Part shown: positions 26,631 to 35,630 of the stretch, one piece after another | How the letters are laid out: each line of letters starts with the position of its first letter | Numbering within the stretch: position 1 is the first letter of the stretch | Assembly (NCBI RefSeq): GCF_030160655.1 | Contig: NZ_BSOT01000011.1 | Location: forward strand, 124,001-188,000 | DNA from: Agaribacter marinus | GTDB lineage: Bacteria > Pseudomonadota > Gammaproteobacteria > Enterobacterales > Alteromonadaceae | Reading direction: 5' to 3' | DNA: 64,000 bases | Translations under genes and position numbers: made by a program | The notes under the pieces: generated by a model | The model's input: the letters and a program-made list of their open reading frames with translations, nothing else | Database searches by the model: none | Told to the model about the DNA's origin: nothing

Positions 26631-27839
26631 CTAAGATTTGTTTGGATTAGGCAAACCAAAGCATAATCTCAATAGGTTAAAACGTCGAATTATCTCAAAT
26701 AGTAAGTAACTGCTAACTATAGTCATAAGTGCAATGAATACAGCTTCTAGCCACGGTGTGAAATCAAATGTTTTAATGTTTGCAGCAAACAATATAATTA
26801 AGCTTTGGTGCAAAATGTACCAGGGTAGTACAGCTTCATTTGCGTAATTAAGTCGTCTCGATGGTTTATTGAGATAACGTCCGACATACCCTATCGATGC
26901 AAGCATCCAGCACCACATGTTTAGTGTAATCACAGCCCCATAGGCAAATTGAACAACAATGTATGATTGAAACGCGTCACCCATAAAAGGAAAGGCGCCA
27001 TTTCTATCTAAGGCAACTAAACTATAGGTAGTGCAACCTATGTATACGAGTATGCGTCTATGTTTTATCACCTTGTTCCATATGTCTTTGCGATGCGCGA
27101 AACAATAACCCATCAGCATGATTGAAAAATATTTTGCATGACTCCACCAGTCGTCTACCAATGCATGTGTCGTCGCATACTGCGGACGAATATACACCCA
27201 AGCTATCAGGAAGTAGCAACTAAATATGACAAAGAATGGGATAGACCGTACGGACTGAAATGCCTTTGTGAAGATAAACCGCTCAAGCAATGGACGTAAG
27301 GCTAAGAACACAAATGTATAGGCAAAGAGGTATACCAAATACCAAAGATGATTCCATGTAAGTAGTCCAATAATAGATTGCTTGTCTGTCGCGAAATCAG
27401 TATTTACATTTACGTATGCCAACATAAAATCCCAAAAATTCTGGATTTCACCATAGTCGTCAAACATGCCATCGGCCTTGAATTCGTAATACACTTGAAT
27501 GGGGACAATTAAGAGCATGCCGAATAGCAATGGCAGGAATAAACGCTTTGTGCGAGTGTTGATGAGTTGTTTAGCCGAATATTTATGTTTGACTAGCGCA
27601 AGTGTGATGCCTGAAATAAAGAACAAAAGATTCATGCGCCATAAGTTGCTAAAGACCATGAAATTTTGTAGCAATGTGCTTTGTGTATCACTCTTTATAT
27701 GCCAATCCCAGTCCGCCACATAGTACATACCTAAGTGATAAAAAATGAGCAGTAATAATGCTAAGTTTCTTAACCAGTCTATGTCGTATCGACGATTTTT
27801 GTTTGCCGATGGTTGCATATAATTCTTATTAGAGTTCAC
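26631..27839 (-). CDS. Acyltransferase family membrane protein
   Basis: A 402-residue polytopic membrane protein of the acyltransferase 3 / OpgC group. It opens with RYDIDWLRNLALLLLIFYHLGMYY, where the R-x10-H spacing typical of the family can be seen, and has about ten hydrophobic segments. Such enzymes transfer acetyl or succinyl groups to cell-surface glycans or lipids. Start is GTG 27839 with AAAGGA 8 bases upstream. It is divergent from a LytTR regulator with a membrane domain, which may control it. Confidence 0.85.
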   Translation of the reverse strand: MNSNKNYMQPSANKNRRYDIDWLRNLALLLLIFYHLGMYYVADWDWHIKSDTQSTLLQNFMVFSNLWRMNLLFFISGITLALVKHKYSAKQLINTRTKRLFLPLLFGMLLIVPIQVYYEFKADGMFDDYGEIQNFWDFMLAYVNVNTDFATDKQSIIGLLTWNHLWYLVYLFAYTFVFLALRPLLERFIFTKAFQSVRSIPFFVIFSCYFLIAWVYIRPQYATTHALVDDWWSHAKYFSIMLMGYCFAHRKDIWNKVIKHRRILVYIGCTTYSLVALDRNGAFPFMGDAFQSYIVVQFAYGAVITLNMWCWMLASIGYVGRYLNKPSRRLNYANEAVLPWYILHQSLIILFAANIKTFDFTPWLEAVFIALMTIVSSYLLFEIIRRFNLLRLCFGLPNPNKS

Positions 27840-27959
27840 GTTTAAGGTCCTTTAGTTTGCAAAAACACTTCATTTGCGTAGACTGCTATCAACAATAGTG
27901 GAATCCAAGCGGAAAGTAGGTTACACGAGGGCTTGAGTGATAAGCGGTGGAATACAGGG

Positions 27960-28856
27960 ATGAATAAAACACATCAAACCTTATTTGAAAGATTCGATAA
28001 GCGGCCATTATTTTATTTGTGGCTAATATTGGCTATTTATTTGTTCGTTAATAGCTCAATGAACGCTTTCTCTGATTGGACTGAAGCGTCAAGAAATGGC
28101 GAAGTCCCACCTTTTCAGCTGTGGGAACCCTTTAGTTGGGAATACACAAGTGCAATAAGCAACTTATTGTTATTGCCGCTATTATACTGGTGGTTTAGAA
28201 CCTCTCATACCACATTTCAAAGTATTCGTCGTTGGATCAGCCTACAATTATTAGCGTCATTGTTATATTCAATGGCGCACGTTGGTTTAATGGTGTCGTT
28301 GCGAAAGTTGATTTATATGTTAACTGAAGGTCAATATGATTTCGGTGATCTCCTCTCTGAATTCATTTATGAGTATCGCAAAGACTTGATGGGTTTTATA
28401 TGGTTTATGGGCATCTATTACGCTTTTACGTTTATTTATCAGCGCCTTAAAGGTGAAGCTAGTTTTGTTCAGGAATCTGAGAACGCGCCAACAGCAATGA
28501 AAGTCAGTGACAATTCTACGCAAATGAAATCGCCGGAGCATTTGCTTGTAAAGAAGTTGGACAAAGAGTTTATTATTAAAGTTAGCGATATTGAGTGGCT
28601 TGAATCAGCAGGAAATTATGTGAATTTGCATAGTGGAGGGCGAATCTATCCTCTACGTGCTACGCTTAGTGGGTTAATGAAGCGTTTGTCTGAGCAACAT
28701 TTTTCTCAAGTACACCGCTCATATGGCGTTAATGTAAATTGTGTGGATAGCTTGTCGTCGTTGCCTTCTGGGGATGGTGAAATTCAGCTTAAAAGCGGAA
28801 AAGTCATAAGTTTATCGAGGCGGTACCGCGAGATGTTGAAGGATAAATTGCGTTAG
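27960..28856 (+). CDS. LytTR family transcriptional regulator with membrane sensor domain
   Basis: About 298 residues. The first 170 hold four hydrophobic segments (for example FYLWLILAIYLFVNSS and SNLLLLPLLYWWFR). The last 100 form a LytTR DNA-binding domain with VSDIEWLESAGNYVNLH, YPLRATLSGLMKRL and HFSQVHRSYGVNV. It lacks a receiver domain, so it likely senses a signal in the membrane and binds DNA directly. Start is ATG 27960; TTG 27933 in frame is an alternative. The gene is divergent from the acyltransferase gene with about 120 bases between, which suggests control of that gene and of itself. Confidence 0.85.
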   Translation: MNKTHQTLFERFDKRPLFYLWLILAIYLFVNSSMNAFSDWTEASRNGEVPPFQLWEPFSWEYTSAISNLLLLPLLYWWFRTSHTTFQSIRRWISLQLLASLLYSMAHVGLMVSLRKLIYMLTEGQYDFGDLLSEFIYEYRKDLMGFIWFMGIYYAFTFIYQRLKGEASFVQESENAPTAMKVSDNSTQMKSPEHLLVKKLDKEFIIKVSDIEWLESAGNYVNLHSGGRIYPLRATLSGLMKRLSEQHFSQVHRSYGVNVNCVDSLSSLPSGDGEIQLKSGKVISLSRRYREMLKDKLR

Positions 28857-28941
28857 TTATCTATTGTTTTTTTAGCATGTTGCGTCAGCTTAATTCCATT
28901 TAAATGACGCCTTATCAAATATTAACTGTAAAAAGGTAGAT

Positions 28942-30588
28942 ATGATAAAAGCACCACAAACACCTGATGAGAAAGCTAGGCTAGCAGCGTTGTACGAGTA
29001 CGATGTACTAGATACTGATGCAGAAAGAGTTTTTGATGATTTGACCGAATTAGCGTCAGAAATTTGTGAAACGCCAATCGCTCTTATCAGTTTGATTGAC
29101 CCGAACAGGCAATGGTTCAAGTCAAAAGTGGGAATAGATGCCGAAGAAACGTCAAGGGATATCGCTTTTTGCGCTCATGCTATTCATGACAGGGAAATCT
29201 TTGAGATTGAAGACACGCATTTGGATGAAAGATTTCACGACAACCCCTTAGTAACAGGGCAACCTTGTATTCGGTTTTACGCCGGTGCGCAGTTAGTGAC
29301 ACCAGACGGTTATGCGATTGGTACCTTGTGCGCAATTAGCGACCAACCTAAAAAACTGAACGATCAGCAGCGAAAAGCGTTACAAACCTTAAGTCGAGAA
29401 GTTATATCGCAACTAGAATTACGCCAAAATATTAAAGAGCTACGAAAAGCTAACGACCATAAGACTGAATTCTTGTCGAACATGAGCCATGAACTACGTA
29501 CACCGCTAAATGCTATTGTAAGTTTTAGTCGCTTAATGACTGACGAATTAAGCCTATTGAATCACTCAGGGAAAACTAACGATACTAGTTATAAGAAGTT
29601 CTCAGGCTATGTCGAAAGTCTTGAATATAGTAGTAAAAGACTGTTAAGCGTGATTAATTCGGTACTCGACTTAAGCAAAATCGAAGAAGGCCAAATGCCA
29701 ATTAATTTGAGCCGTGTATGTTGTGAAATTTTCTTTGGTCAACTTTACAAAATGTTGCGAGTTAAAGCGGAAGAAAAGGCACAAAGTTTACAGTTAAGTA
29801 TCAATGAAGACCTGCCTGATTTTATCGTAATAGATGAAGACAAAGTGGCTAGAATTTTGATTAATTTAGTCACCAATGCCATCAAGTTTAGTCCAGCGCA
29901 TGGTCAAATAAATGTGAATATCAGTACTGACAGAAACTATCTTAATATTAGCGTAAAAGACAGAGGGATAGGCATTGGAGATGAAGATCAGGCACGTTTA
30001 TTTGGAAAATTCCAACAAGCTAAACAAGGTGAAAATCAAGAGGGTACGGGTCTTGGATTGGCGATTACCAAGGCACTTGTCGAATTACTCAGTGGTGAAA
30101 TAAAGTTAATTTCAAAAATTCAAAAAGGCACCCATGTGGCGGTGAAAGTACCCCTCAATGACGCAGTAGATATACCTTTTATATCTCGCGATCAAACCTT
30201 TGCGCCAAATTTTGCAAGAGATAAACGCATATTAGTTGTTGAAGACAATGAAATAAATCAAGTTGTCGCAAAAAACATCTTTAATAATATAGGCGTTGAT
30301 ATACAAATTGCTGAAAGTGGTGAGAGAGCGATTGAATTCGCAAATAAGCTACCTTATGACATTGTATTTATGGATATTCACCTACCGGGTATTAATGGTT
30401 TAGACGCTGCGCGTATTATTAAATCAATGTCAAAGAATACAGCGATAGTTACTATGACGGCTGATGCCTTCCATGATGCTGAAGTAGGTGAATTTGCAGA
30501 TTTTTTAGATGGCACACTAATTAAACCTGTAGAGCAGAATCAGCTTATCCAAACACTCAATAAATTCATTCCGTTGTCAATCGATTGA
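28942..30588 (+). CDS. Hybrid sensor histidine kinase (GAF-HisKA-HATPase-REC)
   Basis: A 548-residue soluble kinase. Residues about 20-155 are a GAF domain (VFDDLTELASEICETPIALISLID, and IRFYAGAQLVTPDGYAIGTLC). The H-box is MSHELRTPLNAIVSFS; the ATPase domain has an N-box (ILINLVTNAIKFSP), G1 (DRGIGIGDED) and G2 (GTGLGLAITK). The C-terminal receiver has VVEDNEINQVVAKNI and the phospho-acceptor Asp in VFMDIHLPGINGLDA. There is no membrane segment, so it senses a cytoplasmic ligand or partner. No cognate phosphotransfer protein or output regulator is adjacent, although the LytTR regulator gene lies just upstream on the same strand. Confidence 0.92.
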   Translation: MIKAPQTPDEKARLAALYEYDVLDTDAERVFDDLTELASEICETPIALISLIDPNRQWFKSKVGIDAEETSRDIAFCAHAIHDREIFEIEDTHLDERFHDNPLVTGQPCIRFYAGAQLVTPDGYAIGTLCAISDQPKKLNDQQRKALQTLSREVISQLELRQNIKELRKANDHKTEFLSNMSHELRTPLNAIVSFSRLMTDELSLLNHSGKTNDTSYKKFSGYVESLEYSSKRLLSVINSVLDLSKIEEGQMPINLSRVCCEIFFGQLYKMLRVKAEEKAQSLQLSINEDLPDFIVIDEDKVARILINLVTNAIKFSPAHGQINVNISTDRNYLNISVKDRGIGIGDEDQARLFGKFQQAKQGENQEGTGLGLAITKALVELLSGEIKLISKIQKGTHVAVKVPLNDAVDIPFISRDQTFAPNFARDKRILVVEDNEINQVVAKNIFNNIGVDIQIAESGERAIEFANKLPYDIVFMDIHLPGINGLDAARIIKSMSKNTAIVTMTADAFHDAEVGEFADFLDGTLIKPVEQNQLIQTLNKFIPLSID

Positions 30589-30598
30589 ATATACAGAC

Positions 30599-30623
30599 GT
30601 AGGTATTTATTGCCTATACCTAC
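30599..30623 (+). terminator. Hairpin after the histidine kinase gene
   Basis: GTAGGTAT and ATACCTAC are perfect 8-base arms with a 9-base loop, 10 bases after the kinase stop. A T-rich stretch follows only 10 bases later. The arms share the word TACCTAC/GTAGGTA with the palindrome at 30723, so this could instead be a second regulator site. Confidence 0.45.
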
Positions 30624-30722
30624 CTGTAGATAGTTTTTATTTAAAACAATCACTTAACGTAAAGTTGAGTTTAATATTTGAGCATCTTGTTGACACGTAT
30701 CACTATTGCGAATAATATACAT

Positions 30723-30736
30723 ACCTATCGGTAGGT
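30723..30736. promoter_or_regulatory. Near-palindromic operator candidate before the cupin gene
   Basis: ACCTATCGGTAGGT is nearly its own reverse complement (ACCTACCGATAGGT). It lies 87 bases before the cupin start. Palindromes of the ACCTAC-CG-GTAGGT type are typical operators of TetR-family repressors. No TetR gene is seen in the window, so the binding protein would be encoded elsewhere. Confidence 0.4.
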
Positions 30737-30822
30737 AGCTTGATGTGTAGCTCAATATATACTTTGCTAAGTGAGCTACATACAAGTTCATATGTTCATT
30801 GAATGAAAAGTGGGAGCCTTAT

Positions 30823-31515
30823 ATGAAAATTAATGCAGAATTCGAAAAGCGTGTTGTCGTTCATAGTGAAGAAATGGCATGGGTTGCGTCGCCAATGGCA
30901 GGTGTAGATCGCAGAGCTTTGGACCGCGTTGGCGACGAGGTTGCTAGGGCAACAACGATTGTTCGCTATGCACCAAACAGTAAATTTTCATCCCATGTTC
31001 ATACGGGTGGTGAAGAATTTGTGGTACTAGATGGCGTTTTTCAAGATGAACATGGCGATTTTCCTGAGGGGTCTTATATTCGAAACCCTCCACAATCAAG
31101 TCACACACCTAGGTCTGATGACGGTTGCACTATATTTGTGAAGTTATGGCAATTTGATTTACAGGATAGAACCCATGTGCGTTTACGTACTGATCATATG
31201 GCTGCCATTCCACATAGAGATGTACCGGGCGTTGCAGTGACCCCATTATACCAAGATGAAAATGAAAATGTGTCTCTACAAGTTTGGGATGCAAATACCA
31301 ATGTACGTTTCTCAGTGCCGGATGGAGCGGAAGTGTTAGTACTGAGTGGCTCTCTTGAAGAGAGTGGCGACATACTCAAAAAAAATAGCTGGTTACGATT
31401 GCCTGTTGGCAGTGAGCTAAATGCCAATGCCGGTAAATATGGAGCAAAAGTTTGGCTGAAAACGGGCCACCTTACACAAGTTAGTCGAGACATTAGTAAC
31501 GTGTCTAATCGTTAG
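30823..31515 (+). CDS. Cupin domain protein (ChrR-like)
   Basis: A 230-residue soluble protein with two cupin-like halves. The first contains FSSHVHTGGEEFVVLDGVF and the later RNPPQSSHTP, giving the His-x-His...Glu...His set for a metal. The second half (residues about 135-225) looks like a degenerate cupin. The layout recalls the C-terminal cupin of ChrR anti-sigma factors, but no zinc-binding anti-sigma domain is present. ATG 30823 has GGGAG at 6 bases. It precedes a tandem rhodanese gene by 95 bases, suggesting a shared role in handling oxidised or electrophilic sulfur compounds; that link is inferred. Confidence 0.78.
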   Translation: MKINAEFEKRVVVHSEEMAWVASPMAGVDRRALDRVGDEVARATTIVRYAPNSKFSSHVHTGGEEFVVLDGVFQDEHGDFPEGSYIRNPPQSSHTPRSDDGCTIFVKLWQFDLQDRTHVRLRTDHMAAIPHRDVPGVAVTPLYQDENENVSLQVWDANTNVRFSVPDGAEVLVLSGSLEESGDILKKNSWLRLPVGSELNANAGKYGAKVWLKTGHLTQVSRDISNVSNR

Positions 31516-31610
31516 AACTAATATCACAACAAATTACTGCTTAACTGGGCAGCCACAAGTTGCAGGGTGTTACTAGCAGTGTTTTAAATTAACGGTTAAA
31601 GGTAATTGCA

Positions 31611-32468
31611 ATGGATAAAATTTTAATAGAAGTTGATGAACTTAAACATTTATTAGAAACAAAAAACGTGATTGTAGTAGACACGCGAGCACCTGAAGCA
31701 TATGCGGAAGTACATATTAAAGGCGCTATTAATATACACGACGTATTTACTTATTTGTCTTCTTCTACAAACTCAGGTACTGATGCCATGAGAACTCACT
31801 TCGCCCAAGTATTTGGCAACGCGGGCATAAGTAATAGTGATACCGTTGTATTTTATGAAGACGCAATGAACAGTGGGTATGGGCAATCATGCCGAGGACA
31901 TTTTTTATCTGACTACATTGGCTTACCCAATTCTAAAGTGTTACACGGCGGATTGTCGGCTTGGCGTAATGCGGGTGGAGCCGTTAGCGACAATATTGAA
32001 GTACTTGCTCCTGTTGAATTTGCATTGAGCGAAGACGGTAAAGGGTTAATCGTAAATAAGGAACAGGTACTTGATGCTATTGATTCTCAAGATGTAACCT
32101 TATTAGATGTGAGAGACGTCGATGAATGGATTGGCAATAGTAGTTCGCCATATGGTAAAGATTTTGCGCCTAGAAAAGGACGTTTACCGGGAGCCAAGTG
32201 GCTAGAGTGGTACCGTATGATGAAGCCAACAAATGATGGTCCTCGGATTAAAAGTCCTCAGGAAGTTATCGCAGAATGTCACAATATCGGATTAGACTTC
32301 AATAAACCTATTTACCTTTATTGTTTTAAAGGCGCTCGAACGTCGAATACTTACGTTGCCTTAAAGCAAGCTGGGTTTAGCAATGTGTCAACTTATTTTG
32401 GTTCGTGGAATGAATGGTCGAGAGAAGACGTATTGCCGATTGACGAGGGTTACCCAACCCCAAGTTAA
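31611..32468 (+). CDS. Thiosulfate/3-mercaptopyruvate sulfurtransferase (tandem rhodanese)
   Basis: A 285-residue soluble protein with two rhodanese domains. The first (to about residue 125) lacks the active Cys loop. The second ends in YCFKGARTSNTY, giving the catalytic Cys near 238 and a six-residue loop usual for sulfurtransferases that act on thiosulfate. LLDVRDVDEWIG marks the start of the second domain. It moves sulfane sulfur from thiosulfate or mercaptopyruvate to thiol acceptors. AAGGT precedes ATG 31611. It is downstream of and probably cotranscribed with the cupin gene. Confidence 0.9.
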   Translation: MDKILIEVDELKHLLETKNVIVVDTRAPEAYAEVHIKGAINIHDVFTYLSSSTNSGTDAMRTHFAQVFGNAGISNSDTVVFYEDAMNSGYGQSCRGHFLSDYIGLPNSKVLHGGLSAWRNAGGAVSDNIEVLAPVEFALSEDGKGLIVNKEQVLDAIDSQDVTLLDVRDVDEWIGNSSSPYGKDFAPRKGRLPGAKWLEWYRMMKPTNDGPRIKSPQEVIAECHNIGLDFNKPIYLYCFKGARTSNTYVALKQAGFSNVSTYFGSWNEWSREDVLPIDEGYPTPS

Positions 32469-32490
32469 GGTAATGCCTGACGAATCAAGA

Positions 32491-33468
32491 CTAGATCGCA
32501 ACCATCATGTTTTTATCTTCGTCCCACACTTTCAAAGCTAAGCAACTACGTACGTCTTTGAAAGACCAAGAGGTCACATGCGTAGACGCTAACTCTGGCA
32601 CTTTTTCCATGACTTCGGGTAAACGATAGAATGGAATTCGGTGGTTTAAATGGTGAATATGATGGTAACCAATATTGGCGCAGAACCAGTGCATCAAGGG
32701 TGACATTTTCATATAACTTGAGCAATGCAAGGCAGCATGCACAGGTGTCCAATCAGCATTAGAACTTAGCTGTACACTCGGAAAGTTGTGTTGTGCGTAG
32801 AATAAATATGCGCCTAAACATCCACCTATTGCTTGCGGGATAAACAAGCTATACACATATGTCGAGATGCCAAGGTTTACTATTATCAATGTGCTTAGTC
32901 CAAGGTAAGCGATGATTACCAGAATGCCATCGTAGTTCTTTTTTACATTTCTAATTATGGACGAGACAATCATTCCTAGGACGAACACCGTAAATACACC
33001 GGCCAACATATTGAGTGGATGCCGTAAAAATAGGTAAAAACGTCTTTGACCTTGACTCATTTTTTGCCATTGGCGTTTAGTCACCACTTTGTAAGAACCA
33101 ATATGAGATGACGGAATTTTTGCGTTGTGCGCATGGTGATAATTATGTGTTTCACGCCAAACATTCTTTGGCGTAAGTATAATCACACTCAACAATGAGA
33201 AAAAATAATTTGCCCACGTTTGCTTACGCAAAATCGCCCCGTGCATGTAGTCATGATACAGCACAAAGAGCCTAAGAAGTAATAAACCGGCCACGACAGA
33301 AAAACCGATATTGAGCAATAAAATAGGTAATATACTTGCGGCAAAGGCGCAAGCAATAAACATGAGAAATGTGCTGAGTACCGCGAGCGTACTTTTGCTT
33401 AAGTCTTCACTAGCGAATTCATTGGCTTTTCGAACTAGGTGCTTTTGCTCAGTTGATAGTTGTTTCAC
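32491..33468 (-). CDS. Fatty acid desaturase family membrane protein
   Basis: A 325-residue membrane protein with the three histidine boxes of the desaturase/hydroxylase family: HDYMH, then HNYHHAHN, and GYHHIHH near the C-terminus. Hydrophobic pairs before the first and between the second and third boxes fit four membrane passes. It introduces a double bond or hydroxyl into a fatty acyl or carotenoid-like chain using a di-iron centre. The start is GTG 33468. It is divergent from a ketoacyl synthase gene with 208 bases between them, so the two may be parts of one lipid pathway. Confidence 0.9.
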   Translation of the reverse strand: MKQLSTEQKHLVRKANEFASEDLSKSTLAVLSTFLMFIACAFAASILPILLLNIGFSVVAGLLLLRLFVLYHDYMHGAILRKQTWANYFFSLLSVIILTPKNVWRETHNYHHAHNAKIPSSHIGSYKVVTKRQWQKMSQGQRRFYLFLRHPLNMLAGVFTVFVLGMIVSSIIRNVKKNYDGILVIIAYLGLSTLIIVNLGISTYVYSLFIPQAIGGCLGAYLFYAQHNFPSVQLSSNADWTPVHAALHCSSYMKMSPLMHWFCANIGYHHIHHLNHRIPFYRLPEVMEKVPELASTHVTSWSFKDVRSCLALKVWDEDKNMMVAI

Positions 33469-33676
33469 TCGGTGAATACCCTAATAATTCCTTTTTGCAC
33501 TTTCCAAATAGAAAGAGAAAGCATGTTGCAAATTCACTATTTTTTTGAGAATAATACCACAGCGTCTTGGTTATAGAACTAAATGCGTGTGACAATAAGA
33601 TGAAATTGCAAATCTAAGCATCATCGCCGTTGGCTCATTAATGAAAGTTATATCGTAAATTACCTAAGGAAGTTAC

Positions 33677-35035
33677 ATGGCGTCTAGTGGACGTGTCGTT
33701 ATTACAGGGATGGGTGCCCTGTGCAACATCGGTTCAAACCTTGACGAAGTCTGGAATAACGCGTTAAAAAGCAAATCAAACGTTAGCGAAATTCCAGAGC
33801 GTTGGCGTTTATTCAATGATTTTAGATGCAATATTTGGGCGCCATTAGCCGATATCGATTATGCGAAGAATGGCGTGACAAAGTCACATCTAATGAAAGC
33901 TGATTTGGTCACAATTCACCAGTACATAAGTGTAAAAGAAGCGCTTTTACATGCGGGCTTTACGTTTTCTCAAGGCGATAGTAAACGCGCTTATAAAATC
34001 AATGAACTCGCTGATACCCAGCGAGTAGGTGTTTATATGGGAACCGCAGTGGGGGGTGTAAATACTGCATTTAATAACCATTCAAAATTACTCTTGGGTA
34101 AAAATAAGAAAATTTTGAATACGAGCCTTGATGAAACTCAAAAACGAATGCTCAATTTCGAGGACTGGAAAACCCCACGTAAATTAACGCCCTTTGCCAT
34201 ACCGATGTTGATGTCTAATGCGGTGTCTGCGTTTATTGGTATTCAATTTTCATTGAATGGCCCTAATCATACGACAGATTTAGCTTGTGCGGCTGGCGCT
34301 AGTGCAATCCTAAATGCATGTCAGGCGATTCAGAGTGGGGCGATTGACTTGGCATTGACGGGCGGCTCTGAATACTTAAACGATGATTATGGCGCATCCT
34401 TCAAGGGCTTTGACGTGTCGGGTACATTGACTCAGCATTCGGGCGATATGAAAGCGGCCAATAGGCCTTTCGATAATAAGCGCAGCGGCTTTTTACTTAG
34501 CGAAGGAGGGGCTGGCGCATTGGTTCTTGAGTCGTATGAACACGCTGTCGCTCGCAAAGCAACTATTTATGCTGAAATCGTGGGCTATGGCAATACGTTT
34601 GATGCGTATAGCATGATGCAACCAGACCCTTCGGGTGCGCAAGGCCAGGTGGCGATAGAGCAAGCATTAACCATGGCCGGTATTAAACCCGCAGATATCA
34701 ATTATATTAATGCGCATGGCACTGGCACATTAAGCGGAGATGAGGCTGAATCTAACTTAATTGCACGTCTTTTTGGAAACAAACCGTCGGTTGTATCCAC
34801 TAAAGCACTTACGGGTCATTCAATTGGCGCGTCGGGCGCAATCGAAGCCATTGTTTGCACGAAAACACTATATCATAGTGAGACGCATGGGATGCCAAAT
34901 TTGGCAGACCCAATAAATGATTTAAATTATGCGATTGAACCACAGAAGATAAATGCGATATATGGACTCACTCAGTCTTTCGCATTTGGCGGGCATAACA
35001 TTACATTAGTCCTCAAACGTTGGGATGACTCTTAG
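33677..35035 (+). CDS. Beta-ketoacyl-ACP synthase (KAS II-like)
   Basis: A 452-residue thiolase-fold condensing enzyme. The Cys-His-His triad is intact: Cys near 204 in DLACAAGASA, His near 347 in NAHGTGT, and His near 381 in TGHSIGASG. The enzyme extends acyl chains on ACP by decarboxylative Claisen condensation. It is about 40 residues longer than FabF, with an insertion around residues 95-170. It has no acpP beside it, so it is a dedicated copy rather than the housekeeping fabF. AAGGA precedes ATG 33677. The next gene overlaps its end by 11 bases. Confidence 0.92.
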   Translation: MASSGRVVITGMGALCNIGSNLDEVWNNALKSKSNVSEIPERWRLFNDFRCNIWAPLADIDYAKNGVTKSHLMKADLVTIHQYISVKEALLHAGFTFSQGDSKRAYKINELADTQRVGVYMGTAVGGVNTAFNNHSKLLLGKNKKILNTSLDETQKRMLNFEDWKTPRKLTPFAIPMLMSNAVSAFIGIQFSLNGPNHTTDLACAAGASAILNACQAIQSGAIDLALTGGSEYLNDDYGASFKGFDVSGTLTQHSGDMKAANRPFDNKRSGFLLSEGGAGALVLESYEHAVARKATIYAEIVGYGNTFDAYSMMQPDPSGAQGQVAIEQALTMAGIKPADINYINAHGTGTLSGDEAESNLIARLFGNKPSVVSTKALTGHSIGASGAIEAIVCTKTLYHSETHGMPNLADPINDLNYAIEPQKINAIYGLTQSFAFGGHNITLVLKRWDDS

Positions 35036-35615
35036 ACGTGAATCATTTGGCAAAAAACAAGCAACGGACACGTCCATGTTAAGTTGGTTATCGCTGCGAG
35101 AGGCAAAACGCTTTGTAAAACAACATCAAAAAGGCAAAGAAACCTTTAAGACCAGATGTATACGGCGTGCTTTCAATTTTATTCCAAATCATTATTTTTC
35201 AGGCGGGCGGGTAATCTATTTGTCCCCGTGCATGACGAAGGGTATCGTGACCCTTCCATATTGTTATCGCACGATTAATGTGTTTGGTAATTTTTTTGGC
35301 GGTAGTATGTTTGCAGGAACAGACCCGATGGGTATGGCGCTAACGTTTTTGAATATAAACTGGAAAAAATATGTTCCAATCGACAAAACTACGACGATAA
35401 AATACATTCGGCCAGGTAAGCGCCGCTTGTATGCCATTTTAGAATTGTTTGATGAAGAAAAAGAAACGATGAATCAATCACTCGAGCTAACAGGTCACTA
35501 CTTGTATACCTGTTCTATAGATATTGTAGACGCCAACATGAAGAAATATGCGCAAGTAGATAAAGTTGTTCATATCGAATGTAAGCAGCGCTTAAAAAAT
35601 AGAATACGCAAATAA
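35025..35615 (+). CDS. DUF4442 hot-dog-fold protein (thioesterase-like)
   Basis: A 196-residue soluble protein with the core of DUF4442, a hot-dog-fold group related to acyl-CoA thioesterases: SGGRVIYLSPCMTKGIVTLPY, FGNFFGGSMFAGTDPMGMALTF and TTTIKYIRPGKRRLYAILEL. The ATG at 35025 overlaps the ketoacyl synthase gene by 11 bases; ATG 35076 would avoid this overlap and remove 17 residues. The overlap suggests coupled expression. A plausible job is release or hydrolysis of the acyl product made by the condensing enzyme; this is inferred from the pairing. Confidence 0.78.
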   Translation: MTLRRESFGKKQATDTSMLSWLSLREAKRFVKQHQKGKETFKTRCIRRAFNFIPNHYFSGGRVIYLSPCMTKGIVTLPYCYRTINVFGNFFGGSMFAGTDPMGMALTFLNINWKKYVPIDKTTTIKYIRPGKRRLYAILELFDEEKETMNQSLELTGHYLYTCSIDIVDANMKKYAQVDKVVHIECKQRLKNRIRK

Positions 35616-35630
35616 ACTTAAGGTGTTCAG

